From: Isoetes taiwanensis
Lineage: Eukaryota > Streptophyta > Lycopodiopsida > Isoetales > Isoetaceae
DNA length: 64,000 nucleotides
Direction of reading: 5' to 3'
Assembly: GCA_021234155.1 (NCBI GenBank)
Contig: JAJEKV010000023.1
Span: 7,478,009-7,542,008 of the forward strand
The position numbers and the translations under genes are program-made. Every line of letters begins with the position of its first letter. The first letter of the stretch is position 1. Below, in pieces: positions 42,825 through 54,639 of the stretch. A model generated the notes under the pieces. That model did not search any database and was not told the origin of the DNA. It saw only the letters and a list, made by a program, of their open reading frames with translations.

Positions 42825-44660
42825 GTTCATGGAAGAAGATAAAGCGAGCGTGACCGACAAAGAGAGGATCACCTATAAGGATTTGTATAAATCGAGGAGA
42901 AGGTCGATGACATTGAGATCACGGAAGATGTGGGGTGAGAAAGTGAAGGGTAGAGCTTATTCTGAGATACAAGCTTCTACAAGAGAAAAGAAAGAAGGAG
43001 TTCATGGATCTATACAAGAAAATATTCAACAGAGATAAAAAGTTTTAGGCGGGCGGGTTCAGTGCTTTAGCGATGGCTTTTGTGTTACATTGCAATGGGC
43101 GGGGCGGTAGATTGGCTTAGCTTTTATGAGCATGCATCTTCAGCCTCAAGAACTAAAAAGAATGAGTCATAGTCTTTGAAGATGTCCTTACAATTGATGA
43201 AGATGAGGAGAATGGCGTACCTAAAGTCATATCGTCTCCAAGAGCACCAGCTCCTATGTAACATCTAACACTAAGCGAGAGAGCAACTTCCGGCAACAAT
43301 CCACAAGGTAATTTAGATGTATCTTTCTTGTTTGATGAGTGTATAGATAAGTTGGCGGTTTGCCATAGTTCATAGTTTGTGTAATGCATTATGCGTTTGC
43401 ATACGTTTAAATTTACATTGTTTATTAGAGCTCGTGTTCATGTTAGTTACATTTGACATTTGAGTGGCGGTGTTAGTTTTAGTTAGTGCGATCTTATTTT
43501 TAGTTAGTGTTAGAAGTTGTTTATATGCGATAATAGTTGCGATGGCGGTTAGAACTGGGTGGAGTTCTAGTTTGGTGTTCAATTTGCAACTTTGGCGATT
43601 CTGATTCGAGTTGAAACTACTTTGAGTTCTGATTTGGAATGTCGATTCTTGGTGTAGTGTCAATTTGCGATTCGAGTTGCAACTACTTGTTGGAGTTATA
43701 GCTTCGAATGTCGATTCTGAATGTAATTCTGATTCGAATGTTTTTGTTGGTAGTAGTTGCGGTTGGTGGTAGTTTCGGTTTGTTTTAGTTTTGATTAGCT
43801 ATTAGTTGCGGTTTCAACTCAAACAATGCTCATTTGTTGTTGCGGTTTGTATATACAATTTTGTCTAATCGGATGCATGTTACGACAATGTCAACGAGGG
43901 TTGAAAAGAATGGATTTCGGGGGATAGAAGATAAGATTAGCAGTTGGCATTGGAAAGCCGGTCAATGAATGGCAGTGCAATGACTTAACCGACAAAAAAA
44001 TCAAAGGCCTTGGCGAAAACAAGCACACTTGGAGGGTGACATTGGCGGATATGAAGCATTAATTGCAACCTTACCCACTATAGCAAGGGTTGGCATTGAG
44101 GCTGTCATTGACCTCTGAGAAAAAAAGAACTTCTTTGAGATTACACATCATAAAAGGATGCAAATAACGACACATTACTTTCAGAAATTTCTAGGGATGG
44201 CACATTGGATGAGCTGAAAAAGTTGAAATCTTGTCTTAAAAGAATGTTACTTGCTAGACAAACTATGAGTCGATCATTTGATTTGGATCCTCCTGCCACG
44301 AGGGGAGCAATAGTTATAGAGTATCTGAAGGATAGTATTGAATTGAGCGAAGCGTGCCCATTTTGTCACGAGATCATTGAAAGCGGATGGCATGCTTCTA
44401 CCTACCATTGTTGCGAGAATGCATGCATGCGTATCATCTCCCTTGTTGTCTTGTGCATTTCGGTGGTTGAACATTATCACTCTTTTGCCTCATTTTCTTT
44501 TAACTATTTAACCATGTATGTCTCTGTGTGTAGTGTGTATCGGAAGAATCTTTGCGAGATCCATTGTGAGCACAAGATATCAATGACATGGATATCTCTA
44601 CTTGATGCGAGCGGACGAAAAAAGAGTGCAAATGAACACAATGATAGAGTCTTGTGATGG
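42825..44660 (+). pseudogene. Unrecognised gene sequence upstream of the first NIF-like domain
   Basis: A possible exon at about 42825-43036 (after TTTTCAG) encodes FMEEDKASVTDKERITYKDL and a basic, helical continuation. Around 44040-44100 a frame reads DIGGYEALIATLPTIARVGI. The plus frame 44205-44657 includes RSFDLDPPATRGAIVIEYL and ACPFCHEIIESGWHASTYHC, whose Cys/His spacing looks like a zinc-binding site. I recognise no family for these pieces. They lie on the same strand as, and ahead of, the NIF-like domain at 45622, so they may be parts of one multi-exon gene, but no complete model can be drawn. Low-complexity GTTG-rich intron-like sequence fills 43400-43860. Confidence 0.35.
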
Positions 44661-44699
44661 TTGGTTGTACATTTATGATAAGTTTGAAATGATCATACC

Positions 44700-45600
44700 T
44701 TATATTGAGGAATGTTTATGCATGTGGAAGCGGAGATAGGAATGGAGGATTTGCAATGGCTGCCTTTACTCCAACATCCATGTCCTCTGCCAAGGAAAAC
44801 AAAATTTCTTTGCCAAGGCGTTTGAGTGCTGATTTGGTTGTTGAAGAAGAACACAAAAAGGCGGCGTTAGTCATTCTTGAAAATAATGTCAAAGAAGGTA
44901 ATGTCTTCTTTGTATGAGTTGAGGTTATATGCATGTTTAAAATGACATGCGAGTTATGACGATGGAGTGCGAGGTTATGAAATTATTCTTTACGGGTTTT
45001 GATTCGAACACCAAGGTTAAAGAAGTTTTAGCTGATATTAAGAGTGAAGCATGTTTTGAAGTTGAGAATGACATTTATCTTGAAGAGGCGAGAAGATTTG
45101 GCCACAATGTCACTTCCACCGGGTAGCTTATAGAAAAATGGAAAGGTCAATAAGTGAATTCTTAGTCCTTACAATATTTAAAGTGTTTGCGGATAAAGAA
45201 CATATCTTGGGAGGCCATATCATGGACAAGAACTAAGTGATCTTGCATCATCACCTAGTATGAAAAGCAAAGTTGATCCACAGTCCATGTAAGGAGAAAA
45301 GAGGGACTAACCAGGCCTTAAGCGGTCAATTTGAGAAGAAGAATGTTGAGTACCACAGTGAAAAAAAATTATGCGTTGAAGGAGCGAGTATAGGCAGCCC
45401 GAAACAAATAAGTCAATCCTTGAGATCGGAGGAATCATATTCACACAGTAACTTAGAAATTCCATCTCTTAACTTCCACTTAGTGCGTGTTTTTAACATT
45501 TAAATTCTCTGAGGAAGTACAAGAGAAGCGGTGGCTACTATAAAAAAAAAATAAGCGTGGCGGTGACATACATAGCGGTCCCTCTATGTTCTTGAATCAA
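44700..45600 (+). other. Possible further exons, unrecognised
   Basis: Open pieces such as KENKISLPRRLSADLVVEEE (44750-44915) and VKEVLADIKSEACFEVENDI (about 45010-45110) look more protein-like than their surroundings. Stops separate them and no family is known to me. Confidence 0.3.
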
Positions 45601-45619
45601 TAAAAGCGGCTTAAAGCGC

Positions 45620-46262
45620 CTATGAAGCTTTTAATTTTTGAGCTTGAAGGAGTTTTGTGCAAAATTTGTTTGAGAAAGGGAACTATTGCCCGGCAGACCT
45701 TCAAGATGATCACGAGAGGCAAAGCATCTCAATCTCTCAAAGATATTGGTTTTCGTCCAAGAGCATTGGAGTTTTGGAATGGTGCGTGGAGCACTTCAAG
45801 GTTGCTATCACGGACAACATTGGCGAGTGTGGCTGCAAATTTAATCACGAAGCATACCTTTCAAAGGAGTCTTAGAGACAAGTTGCTATTTACTTGGCAC
45901 TTTCGGATGTGTGCACAAACACATCATTTAAAGTGAGCAAAAAGCCTATTACTGCTGAAAGATCTCAACAAGGTCTACCACGACTCTAGATACAAGGGGA
46001 ACATGGGCTGAACACAACCACGGTTTTGATTGATGACATGTTATACATGCGGCTACAAAAGAATCTTTGCGAGCACGATGGTGACCCCAAGCGATTATCG
46101 ACCATCTACGCCCGTGAAGGTAATTTTCTCTTGGAGCATTTGAAACCTTTCCTTGGGGGCTGTTGGAAGTTGAGAATGTGAAAGACTACGTGCTTGAGAA
46201 GAAACTATCAATCTGTTGGATAAAGAATCTAAGCAAGCAATGGATATCTGAAAAAGTTTAAG
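45620..46262 (+). pseudogene. NIF/FCP1-like (HAD) domain, frameshifted
   Basis: NIF domains are HAD-fold phosphatase-like modules related to RNA polymerase II CTD phosphatases. In successive frames: MKLLIFELEGVLCKI (the DxDx(T/V) loop region, here E-L-E in place of D-L-D), VLEWCVEHFKVAI, CTNTSFKVSKKPIT, TTVLIDDMLYMRLQKNL (the second catalytic block, DD) and VENVKDYVLEKKLSICWIKN near the end. At least three frame changes and the loss of the catalytic Asp pair argue for a dead copy. A related, intact domain is at 61429-62171. Sequencing error as the cause of the shifts cannot be excluded. Confidence 0.7.
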
Positions 46263-46419
46263 TACTCTTGATGTACGATGCAGTTGCATTTAACATTTTG
46301 GATAATGAAGTTTGATTATGGTTGGTGATTGATCAAAGATCATGTTGTTGCCATCTTGATAATGTAAATTGATGTACTTTTTGAGCTGCATTTGTACTTT
46401 TTGATGTTCAACATTGCCT

Positions 46420-46745
46420 CTGCTTTCTGGTTTGGAAGTGCATCGGTTTGTAACTAGTTTGGTTTTTGTATTTCCTTTGGCGGTTATTAAGTAGGACTTG
46501 CGAGAAAAAGATGATTCACATAGTAAATACATTAATAGATCTGGAGAAAAGAAATTACCAGTTTTCTGACGGTCAAAAGAAATTACACAAAGTTTACGTC
46601 ATATATTAAGGTCTTGTCCAAGTAGGACTTGCTTGAAAAAAGATGATTCACATAGTAAATACATTAATAGATCTGGAGAAAAGAAATTACACAAAAAGAA
46701 ATTACACAAAGTTTACGTCATATATTAAGGTCTTGTCCAAGTCTT
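46420..46745. repeat. Tandem repeat, related to 48240-48440
   Basis: AAGTAGGACTTGC...GATGATTCACATAGTAAATACA and ATTAATAGATCTGGAGAAAAG blocks occur twice (46490 and 46619) and, preceded by GGTTTGGAAGTGCA and GGTTTTTGTATTTCC, again at 48250-48430. Non-coding direct repeats. Confidence 0.65.
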
Positions 46746-46749
46746 GTCG

Positions 46750-48240
46750 AAGCCTTGAGTCCTATACTTTTGTGTTAATCTGTTTGTTGTAGAAGAGGAT
46801 TAGAGCCGAGGCGAGGTCTTTTCAAAGAGGTAATCCCATATCTCGTCCAAATAGCAAAAAGCGTCTCTGTTAACAAACACTGCAAAAACCAAACGGATAC
46901 TATTGCATCTCAAAGGAGGCAATCTTCAATGTATGTCTCATCGGGGAATGGTAGGAATCTTTGGATCATCGAGTTTATGGCGATATTGAGCAGTTGGTTA
47001 TAGGATTGAGTGAATGAATCAGCGGTTCCCATGACATAGAATTGACCATCCATAGATTATCCCTTATTAATCTGTAAAAATCTGCTGAACCATGAGAAGT
47101 ATAAAGGGTGCCATAAGCATCGGCTAACGATACGTGAGTGTAGAACATCTGCCTATATTTGCTTTGAGCTGTCTTTTCGGTGAATTCATGATGGTTCGAG
47201 TTTATGAACCAAAACATGTAAATCATTTGCATAACTTCTCTTGTATATATACTTGCCCAAATCCTTTCTCTTGCCTTGCTTATTTCATTGTCTCTGATCA
47301 TCATGCGACGGACCATTGATTATGGGGAGGGAACTTGACACGGTGTTCATGAATTCTCTCATCTCCATATAAGCGAACTTCAAACCTATCTGCTCCTCCT
47401 CTATCAAATTTTCTCCTCGATGACCTCTGCATAGCTCCATGTACCCTATGAGCAAGAAATCAGTTAGAAGTTTTATAAGATGGTAAAAGCATTTATGGTA
47501 AGGCCTTTTTCTTGAGAGAGAGCAAGTGAGACCAAAGGTTAGCTATGTTGATCCTGTTTTGTTTACTTTGAGAATGACAGCAGAATTGGAAAGACATTTC
47601 ATTTTCTCAAAAACCATAGGAGAGTTTAAATGAATCTGGTGCCGCATTAGCAAGTTTAGATCCTAGTTGAGGCCGTTCATTTTGAAGCATATTGTCCCAA
47701 GCGACATCGAAATGGACTTCAACGATAGGTATTTGGACACCATAAGGCTCGGGAATGCCCGATTAGAAAGATCAATTGAAGGCATAACACCAAGGAAATT
47801 GGGATCTTTTCGGTGATTATCCCATATTGGCGTCTTGGTCGAGAAAAAGAGGCTCCATTAATTTGCTTTGAAGAGTAAGATCCCGAAAATTGCCAAAGGA
47901 AATGAAAGCTGAGCCTTTGGGCGAGATTTCCTTCAAGTTTGAAAGCTGAGATTGCTGATCTTCTTTTTGAAGCGCCAAAAAACAATGGAGAAATGGCAGA
48001 GTTTTGGGCTTTAGGTTAAAATCGCTCTTCATTTTGGCAATGATAAAGCATAGGTGGATGCAGCAAAGGGGAAATTGAATCGATCAAAAGCAGGGGAGGG
48101 TCGGAAAAGAAGGGAGAAAGTGGAAAAGCTTGAGAAACATGAAAGGAGAACACAGGAAGATCAAATTTAGACTAGATGTTGAAAGGAGAACCACGGATAG
48201 TGGTGTCCATTTCAATTAGATGTGTTTGTTTGTTTGCTTG
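46750..48240. other. No gene recognised
   Basis: The minus frame 46975-47316 (113 codons) and the frames at 47719-48032 have no recognisable domain. Possibly degraded exons of a neighbouring repeat gene. Confidence 0.35.
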
Positions 48241-48560
48241 GTTTTGGTTGCTCTGGTTTGGAAGTGCAACATTTGTAACTACTTTGGTTTTTGTATTTCC
48301 TTTGACAGTATTTTTAAGTAGGACTTGCAGAAAAAGATGATTCACAAAGTAAACACATTACTAGATCTGGACAAAAGAAATTACACAGTTTCTGGACATA
48401 AGAAATTACACAAAGTTTCTGTCATATATTAAGGAAAAACCATCAGGTGGTTGTCTTACAGGAAAAGCAAGCTCGAAATTACACAAAGTTTACGTTTTAG
48501 GTACTACATAGAAGGAAAACCATCAGGTGGATGCTTTACAAAAAAAATCAAGCTCGAAGC
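48240..48560. repeat. Copy of the 46420 repeat plus a local duplication
   Basis: Besides the homology to 46420-46745, AAACCATCAGGTGG and GCAAGCTCGAA/TCAAGCTCGAA are repeated at 48445-48475 and 48515-48560. Confidence 0.6.
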
Positions 48561-49090
48561 TCTAAACCTTAAACCAAAAAAAAAAAACAAGCTCTAAGCT
48601 GCTGGACATTATATTGGCTAGTGATCAGGAGGGGGCATCTGCAGCTCCACATAAAGATAAAGTCCATCAGATTGCATGGTCATCTGCAAAAGGCGCTCCT
48701 CATGAGGCAAAACACGGTCAATCCAACTGCTTTGAACTCTCTTAGAAACTTTAGCTCCTTGCTCAATGACTCGATTGACTTCCACATGAAAATTTAGCAA
48801 CAAAGGTCATTTGCATGCCCCCCCTTTGGAAGGGAAGTGGAGGAAGCCGGGGAGGATTCTGCGTCGGCCTTCCTGGCCGTGTACTTGATCCTGGCCATGT
48901 CTCTCTGGAAGAAATTGGAGGACTGAGTGATCTGAATGGGAAGAACAAGGAACTGGATGTCGGAAGTGAGTGGAAGACGAAAAAATCGCGCGAAAAAATG
49001 GCATTATATAGAAAGCGGCGTAAAGGTGCCATCAATGTCCTTGCCTCGGAACCCGAGCCCATGCAAGCATACCTAGATTTTTTTAAGTAA
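48560..49090. other. Unassigned sequence with frames on both strands
   Basis: Both strands are open for 91-99 codons at 48763-49090, a GC-richer patch. Neither product is recognised. No gene claimed. Confidence 0.3.
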
Positions 49091-49640
49091 AGAATGTTCT
49101 ACATAAATTTATTCTTTACATTCGAATCTAAAACTTATGTGATGTAGATTGTAGAAACTTATGTGATGTAAAACAATTTGACCATATGAAACTTATGTAG
49201 ACCATATTCAAGTGATGATCAATAGTTCAAGTGTTCAAGAGAATGTTCTAATAAATTTATTCTTTACATTCGAATCTAAAACTATGGAAGCATCAATAGT
49301 TAAAAGAAACAATGTAGACAAGTCATGATTTCAATATAAGGCACATTGTGGCACTTAAACTATGGATGCATTTGAAGATGCCTTAAACTAGTGCATTTGG
49401 TCATAAGATACTCTAACTAGTGCCAAAAGGCAAATTCAATAGGCATTTAAAACTATGGAATCATAAATAGTTCTAATGTGTTCTAATTAACCCCCATAAA
49501 CCCATAACACACTTATGAAGTTAAAAGAAACGATGTGACCATATGCAAGTGATGTAGAAACTTATGTGACCATATGTAGAAACTTATGTGATGTAAAACA
49601 ATTTGACCATATGAAACTTATGTAGACCATATTCAAGTGA
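49090..49640. repeat. Local AT-rich direct repeats
   Basis: GAATGTTCTAnnTAAATTTATTC, GTAGAAACTTATGTGATGTA and GAAACTTATGTAGACCATAT blocks appear at 49091-49217 and recur at 49240-49290 and 49545-49640. Confidence 0.6.
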
Positions 49641-49724
49641 TGATCACGGAATTATGGCTAAAAGAAATGGAGCTAGATTTTCAGCTTATGTAAACAAATA
49701 GGTAGTGAATAAGTTCCACAGTAT

Positions 49725-49965
49725 TAACTAGCAATGAGATTAGCTATAGTTTCCGCGAAAATTTTGCAAAAGGATAGCAATGAGATTAGCTATAGTTTCA
49801 AAAAATTTGGCAAAGTTCCACGGTATTAACTAGCAATGAGATTAGCTATAGTTTCCACGAAAATTTTGCAAAAGGATAGCAATGAGATTAGCTATAGTTT
49901 CACGGAAATTTGGCAAAAGGATAGCAATGAGTTAGCTATAGTTTCACGGAAATTTGGCAAAGGAA
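49725..49965. repeat. Minisatellite, unit about 43-48 bases
   Basis: About five units of GCAATGAGATTAGCTATAG, TTTCCRCGAAAATTTTGC, AAAAGGATA at about 49732, 49777, 49831, 49879 and 49921. The 93-codon plus frame 49836-50117 begins within it and is not considered a gene. Confidence 0.75.
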
Positions 49966-50499
49966 TGGCTGCTCATGGATTCGAGGGTGCGGGGGTCCAT
50001 GAACAACCAATCCAACCTAAATTTGTGCATAGGTCCAAGACAACACACACACAAGCGTGCATCAAGAAGGCATCCCATGCCCCCACATTAACCCATTTAC
50101 TAGAAATAATTTTTTAATTGCTTATATGTGAAGCCTTTTCATTTGGGTTAGGCTTGTGGGATATCGCCCGACAATAACCATTGGTTTTTTAGGGTTCACG
50201 GTTCACTTCCTTCCGGATCGCCCTAAACACGCCCGGCAAGTGGTGCATGTATGAAGTGGTACATGTATGAAGTGATGGGTCCTTCCTATTTTATAAATAT
50301 ATTTGCCTAATTTGGTTGCATGGCCTTTTTGATTGGCTTTTTTTGAAATATATTTGCCTTCTTTATGTATGCAATCTGATTTGTTCCAATCTGTTTTTGT
50401 AATATAAGTGTTCATGTTTTGTATCGGGGAAGTTTTGTCTTAGAGCCCTTCCAAATCAAAGCGGTGATAATACAAATACACATCAATCGATATTTCCAA

Positions 50500-53400
50500 A
50501 CCCGGGCGGGGGGATATTTGTTTTATTCAAGAAAAAAAAACGATTACAATAGAAGTCCAAAATTTGACTTCAAAAATTAAGCTTGTTTGTTGATGATGAT
50601 CGGCGACAAACATCAAGAACTTAATAACGACATACATCATAGCTGCACACAATATAAATCAGACCCTTCGATCTGTTTGTTTCACTTAAAGCTTCAAATC
50701 ACGGAACGCAACACTAACTACATTCAAAGCATGGCGAATATTTAATCCTCTTAGATCGATAGCACATCGGGGGAGATTGTCTAAAATCTTTTCAGCTGTC
50801 GACTTCACAAAGTTTGTAAACAACCTTGGTTTCCTTTCGACCTATGTTTTGCTTGTGCCATATCAAGTCTTATTGAGCAAACTTGGGTAGCATAAACAAT
50901 GCCTTTTGGCTCGTTAGAACATAAAGTGTAACACATGGCGATCTTGGGACTTTTTTGTAGTAAGTTCCCTCTAAAACTTCTTCCCCTTTATAAAACCAAT
51001 TCCCATAGGCTTCAAAATCAATGCGAACCACATATTTCTCTTTTCGTACACAATAATATCCAAAATAAAGTGTCCTCATCATTGTCCTTTGGAGTGCGGC
51101 GACGGTAAGTTATCTCCTTCCCTTACCAAATCACTCAACACGGTTGCATCTCCGGAAAATAGAGCTCTTTTCGGATCTGCATGCGCCTTCGTATTCATCA
51201 GCTATAGCCTTGCTTGGCTCAACAACTATGAGCTCCCAATCATCTACATATTCCTTGTTCGGACACTTCTCCCATTGTGCATCAAGGCAATATGCACAAA
51301 AACAAGATAAGCGCCTTATATGCAATTCGCGTAGGAGATGCTAAGTTAAATGCATGCCTGAATGAATGTTCCTCGTGTCCTCCACGGTCTCGGCACCCCA
51401 TGCATTCTTTCTATCCACATTTTTCACTTCCCAAAACGACCTTCTTCTTGGTTTCTTGTTCACACTTGAAGATGGAAACAGCAGTGATGAAATTCTCCAC
51501 TGGCTATATTCACAATATCGGCGACACATTCTACTTTTCTGGTGTGATCTCTTCATCATCTCCCTTAGCCACCGTTTCAACTCTGCGGCCTTCCCATCAT
51601 GCTCCCCTTTGCGTGATTGGGCGAAAAAAAATTCCACATCATTTCAATGAGTGTCTCATGAGAATACCTTCCTACAAAATAGAATGGCGGGCAGCTTTGA
51701 ATTGGGATGCGGCTCCATCTGAAAATACCCAATGCTTTTTTTGGATGTATGCCTGTTCTTTCATGAATTAAGTGATGCATCATAAATGCATCTTTGGACA
51801 AAATATGTGTCATGTTTTGTATCATCGGATATATATAGTAATGGGTGTCCTTGATGACATCACGATGAAGGCTCCAAATAGTATGTGATTTGTACAAGAA
51901 TGGTGACTGTTTTTGCTTGTCGATCTGTGATTGAACTTGATCCTGCAACTGAATTGTGAAGTTCTCTGCAAAGTCTACTACGAGATACAATAACCCCAAA
52001 AGGGAGGTTGTCTAACATATCCCTAAAAGCGCATCGCTTGCCATTTGTGCCTAAAAGGCTACCTTTGGAAACTTTGCCAATCATCAATCAATGTGTGCAT
52101 AAGATCTTTTGGTTTTGTTTTCCTCCACAGAATCTTTGGAGTACTTTCTTGGGTTTCCCCCACTTATCCTTACCTCCTTCCTCATAATCCCGGTACTCCC
52201 AACTCACAAATCCTTCTTGGGACAACTCTAGAGGACACCTGGTGGCGAGACACACCACACTTGCTCACAATCTCCATAAATGCAATCTTTCTTGTGGAAT
52301 TCTTGATTTTCTTCTTTAGGACACAATATGGATTGCCGGAGCTGAAAGTGGTTGACTTATACTTCTTAGTCTTGGCAGCACATAGTTGGCTGTAGATTGG
52401 CATACCTCACATGCAGGTGCAACATTCTACATGCATATTTCTAAGTGAATTTAAGCCATCCAAGAGCATCTGCGGTCTCACATGATGAATGCAACAACAT
52501 GAATTGAACTGTTTCAATTTCATTACATACCATGGTTTTAGTTTTTCAAATGCTCTTTGGCCAATTGTAATTTCTTGGGTCTTTGCTCTTTGAATTTAAT
52601 GAACATCTCATTTGCAAAAACATAATCAAGAAATATGTGAGTAACATGTCAAATAACAAGTACACATGAACATGTAACTCTACTCTAACTTTGCAACTAT
52701 AAACGCCACTTTGTAACTCACTATGACAACGAAACACAAACTACAAACATACAACACGCAACTAATGGTCATAAGCGCAACACCAACCGTAATGCGCAAC
52801 AAACATAATCACAAACTGCAACCAACGACATAACTTCGAACACTTGCTTGAAACACTAAGCGTAGTCTAACTATTTAACATGCTCTCGCAACACAAAGCG
52901 GAAACTATGTAATGGAGCTCAAACACTAAGCGCAACATCAACTGCCCGGACTAACAACCTAAGTTGAATCTCGACCACCAAGCTGCGGCAGCTTTCGAAA
53001 TGTTTAAGTTGCATATTAAGAACTGTACTTCAAACCTTAGCTGCAACACCAACTACATCTACATAAAATACGCACAACAACTAAATCTACAAATGATGCA
53101 CATATCACCAAAAAATCAACAAAAGATAATTTGCACCTGAGTATCCTCCAGATAATGTGTAGCATGTTCCTCCTTCACATTTCTTTCCAGTCTTCTGAAC
53201 TTCACATCCTTTGCATTAGGGGAAACTCTTGTATTTGTGTCCCAAAAACTTTGAACCAGTTCAATGACATATTTGTCAATTGAATCAAACCTCCGTGACC
53301 TTCTAAAATATACCCATCCCTCCTTATTAAACTCCACTTCTTTACGTTTTTCCTTGGCTGCTGCAATACATCTAGGATGGACTCCCAAAACTTTTCCCAA

Positions 53401-53835
53401 ACTTCTCTTGCTAATAGCTTGATTTAAAGTCTCCTTCCCAATAGACATGGCAAGTACACTTCTTCTTGCAGCCATACAATCTATACTACTAGATCCTTTT
53501 ATAGTCTGAATAGATTCTCGAATGTTCTCAATCACATGGCTTTTGACTTCTGAATCCTTCAAGTGATCAGCAGTGACATCCTTCATTTCTTTGTGCTTCA
53601 AGAAATCATTTAGCACTTCCCTTTTATCTTCCAAATCCATTTGACAAACTTGCCTTTTGAATGAGAACACTAGATTAGACACAATCTTTTGTTTACTCAC
53701 TTGATTGGCATAAGCTTTGGACTCCAGCATCAAAGCATTCTTCTCTTCTTTTTTTTCTCTTTCTTTGTTTCCTCTTCTTTAGAGTCTCCTGCTCTCTTGT
53801 CCTCTTCCTCTTTCCCATAAAGTTTCTTTGCTCCA
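50500..53835 (-). CDS. Transposase-like multi-exon gene, copy 1
   Basis: On the minus strand the coding pieces are, in order: 53835-53116 (FKRQVCQMDLEDKREVLNDF, AARRSVLAMSIGKETL, VELNQFW-like LVQSFWDTNTRVSPNAKDVK, HATHYLEDTQ), about 52615-52200 (EMFIKFKEQRPKKLQLAK, NSCCCIHHVRPQMLLDGLNS, KCGVSRHQ), 51999-51577 (VVDFAENFTIQLQDQVQSQ), 51637-51341 (HAKGEHDGKAAELKRWLRE), 51325-51131 (CLDAQWEKCPNKEYVDDWE) and 51082-50870 (YGNWFYKGEEVLEGTYYKK). From memory, this architecture (FW..NTRVSPN.KDV..R, CCCxHH, DFAENY..QDxVQ, a catalytic SDG-like region, HxKGxxDGxxxxxKR) is a multi-copy, uncharacterised family in seed-free plants and many animals, probably a transposon protein. Introns at 52620-53100 are rich in GTTG words. 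Small frame breaks exist, so activity is uncertain. Confidence 0.6.
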
Positions 53836-53839
53836 CTTC

Positions 53840-54620
53840 TTCCATCTTGATTGCTTTCATAAGCGCCACCTTAGCACCTATAATAGTCCCTGCTTACAAA
53901 ATTAACGAGACGTAAGAAAGTATCATATAGAAAAGGAATTACATAGCGTAATACCTTAAGTCTTCAATATGCCAAACAAAAAAAAATCAGAATTCACCAC
54001 ATTAAACCGGATATATTTTTCAAGCATGGCTCTTGAATGCATGCCGGATATATTTTTCTGGATGATTACAAGAAGGAAACCAAATCTACATGCAAATCAA
54101 ACACAAAACAAAGAGAGCACTACAATCAATTTTAATTGCTAGAATGAGAATAATCTGTGATTAAAAGCAAACTTTGAATGGCAACATACCCAAATTTTAG
54201 TCTTCAAACGAAATTTCAAGAGGCCTTACATTCTTGAAATTCGAATTTGATCTTCTGCAAATAATAAGAGACCCGAAAAAATTTAAGGAAACCAAAGGTA
54301 CATGCAAATAAAAAACAAAGCAAAGTCATGTCTATTGAAATCAAATTACAATGAAAGAAATCTTGGATTCAAAGCAAAACAACAGACCCAAATTTTGTCT
54401 TGAAAGAAAGTATGCAAAAAGGCTCTACATTCTTGTAAGGCGAATTTGATCTTGTGTCGAGACCAAATCTTAGGAGAAAGTCCATACATTCTTCTTCATC
54501 GGTGATCGGTGATGGTGCACGAAAATTCTCCCCAAATTTTGAATTCTCTCGGTGGGCGGTGGTGGTTGAAGCAAGAAACGAAAATAGGTAAGTGGCTAAC
54601 TACCTTTCGAACTAATTTTC
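53840..54620. other. 5' flank of the transposase-like gene
   Basis: AT-rich. A segment near 54130-54250 is roughly repeated at 54330-54450 (ATCAATTTTAATT/ATCAAATTACAAT, AGCAAA, ACATTCTTG, CGAATTTGATCTT). No coding domain. Confidence 0.4.
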
Positions 54621-54639
54621 GAACTAATTAGGGGGGGAC

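Noticed and set aside
42667-43038. A membrane protein with N-terminal hydrophobic segments
   Set aside because: The hydrophobic part precedes a TTTTCAG acceptor-like site and is AT-rich. It is better read as intron running into an exon.
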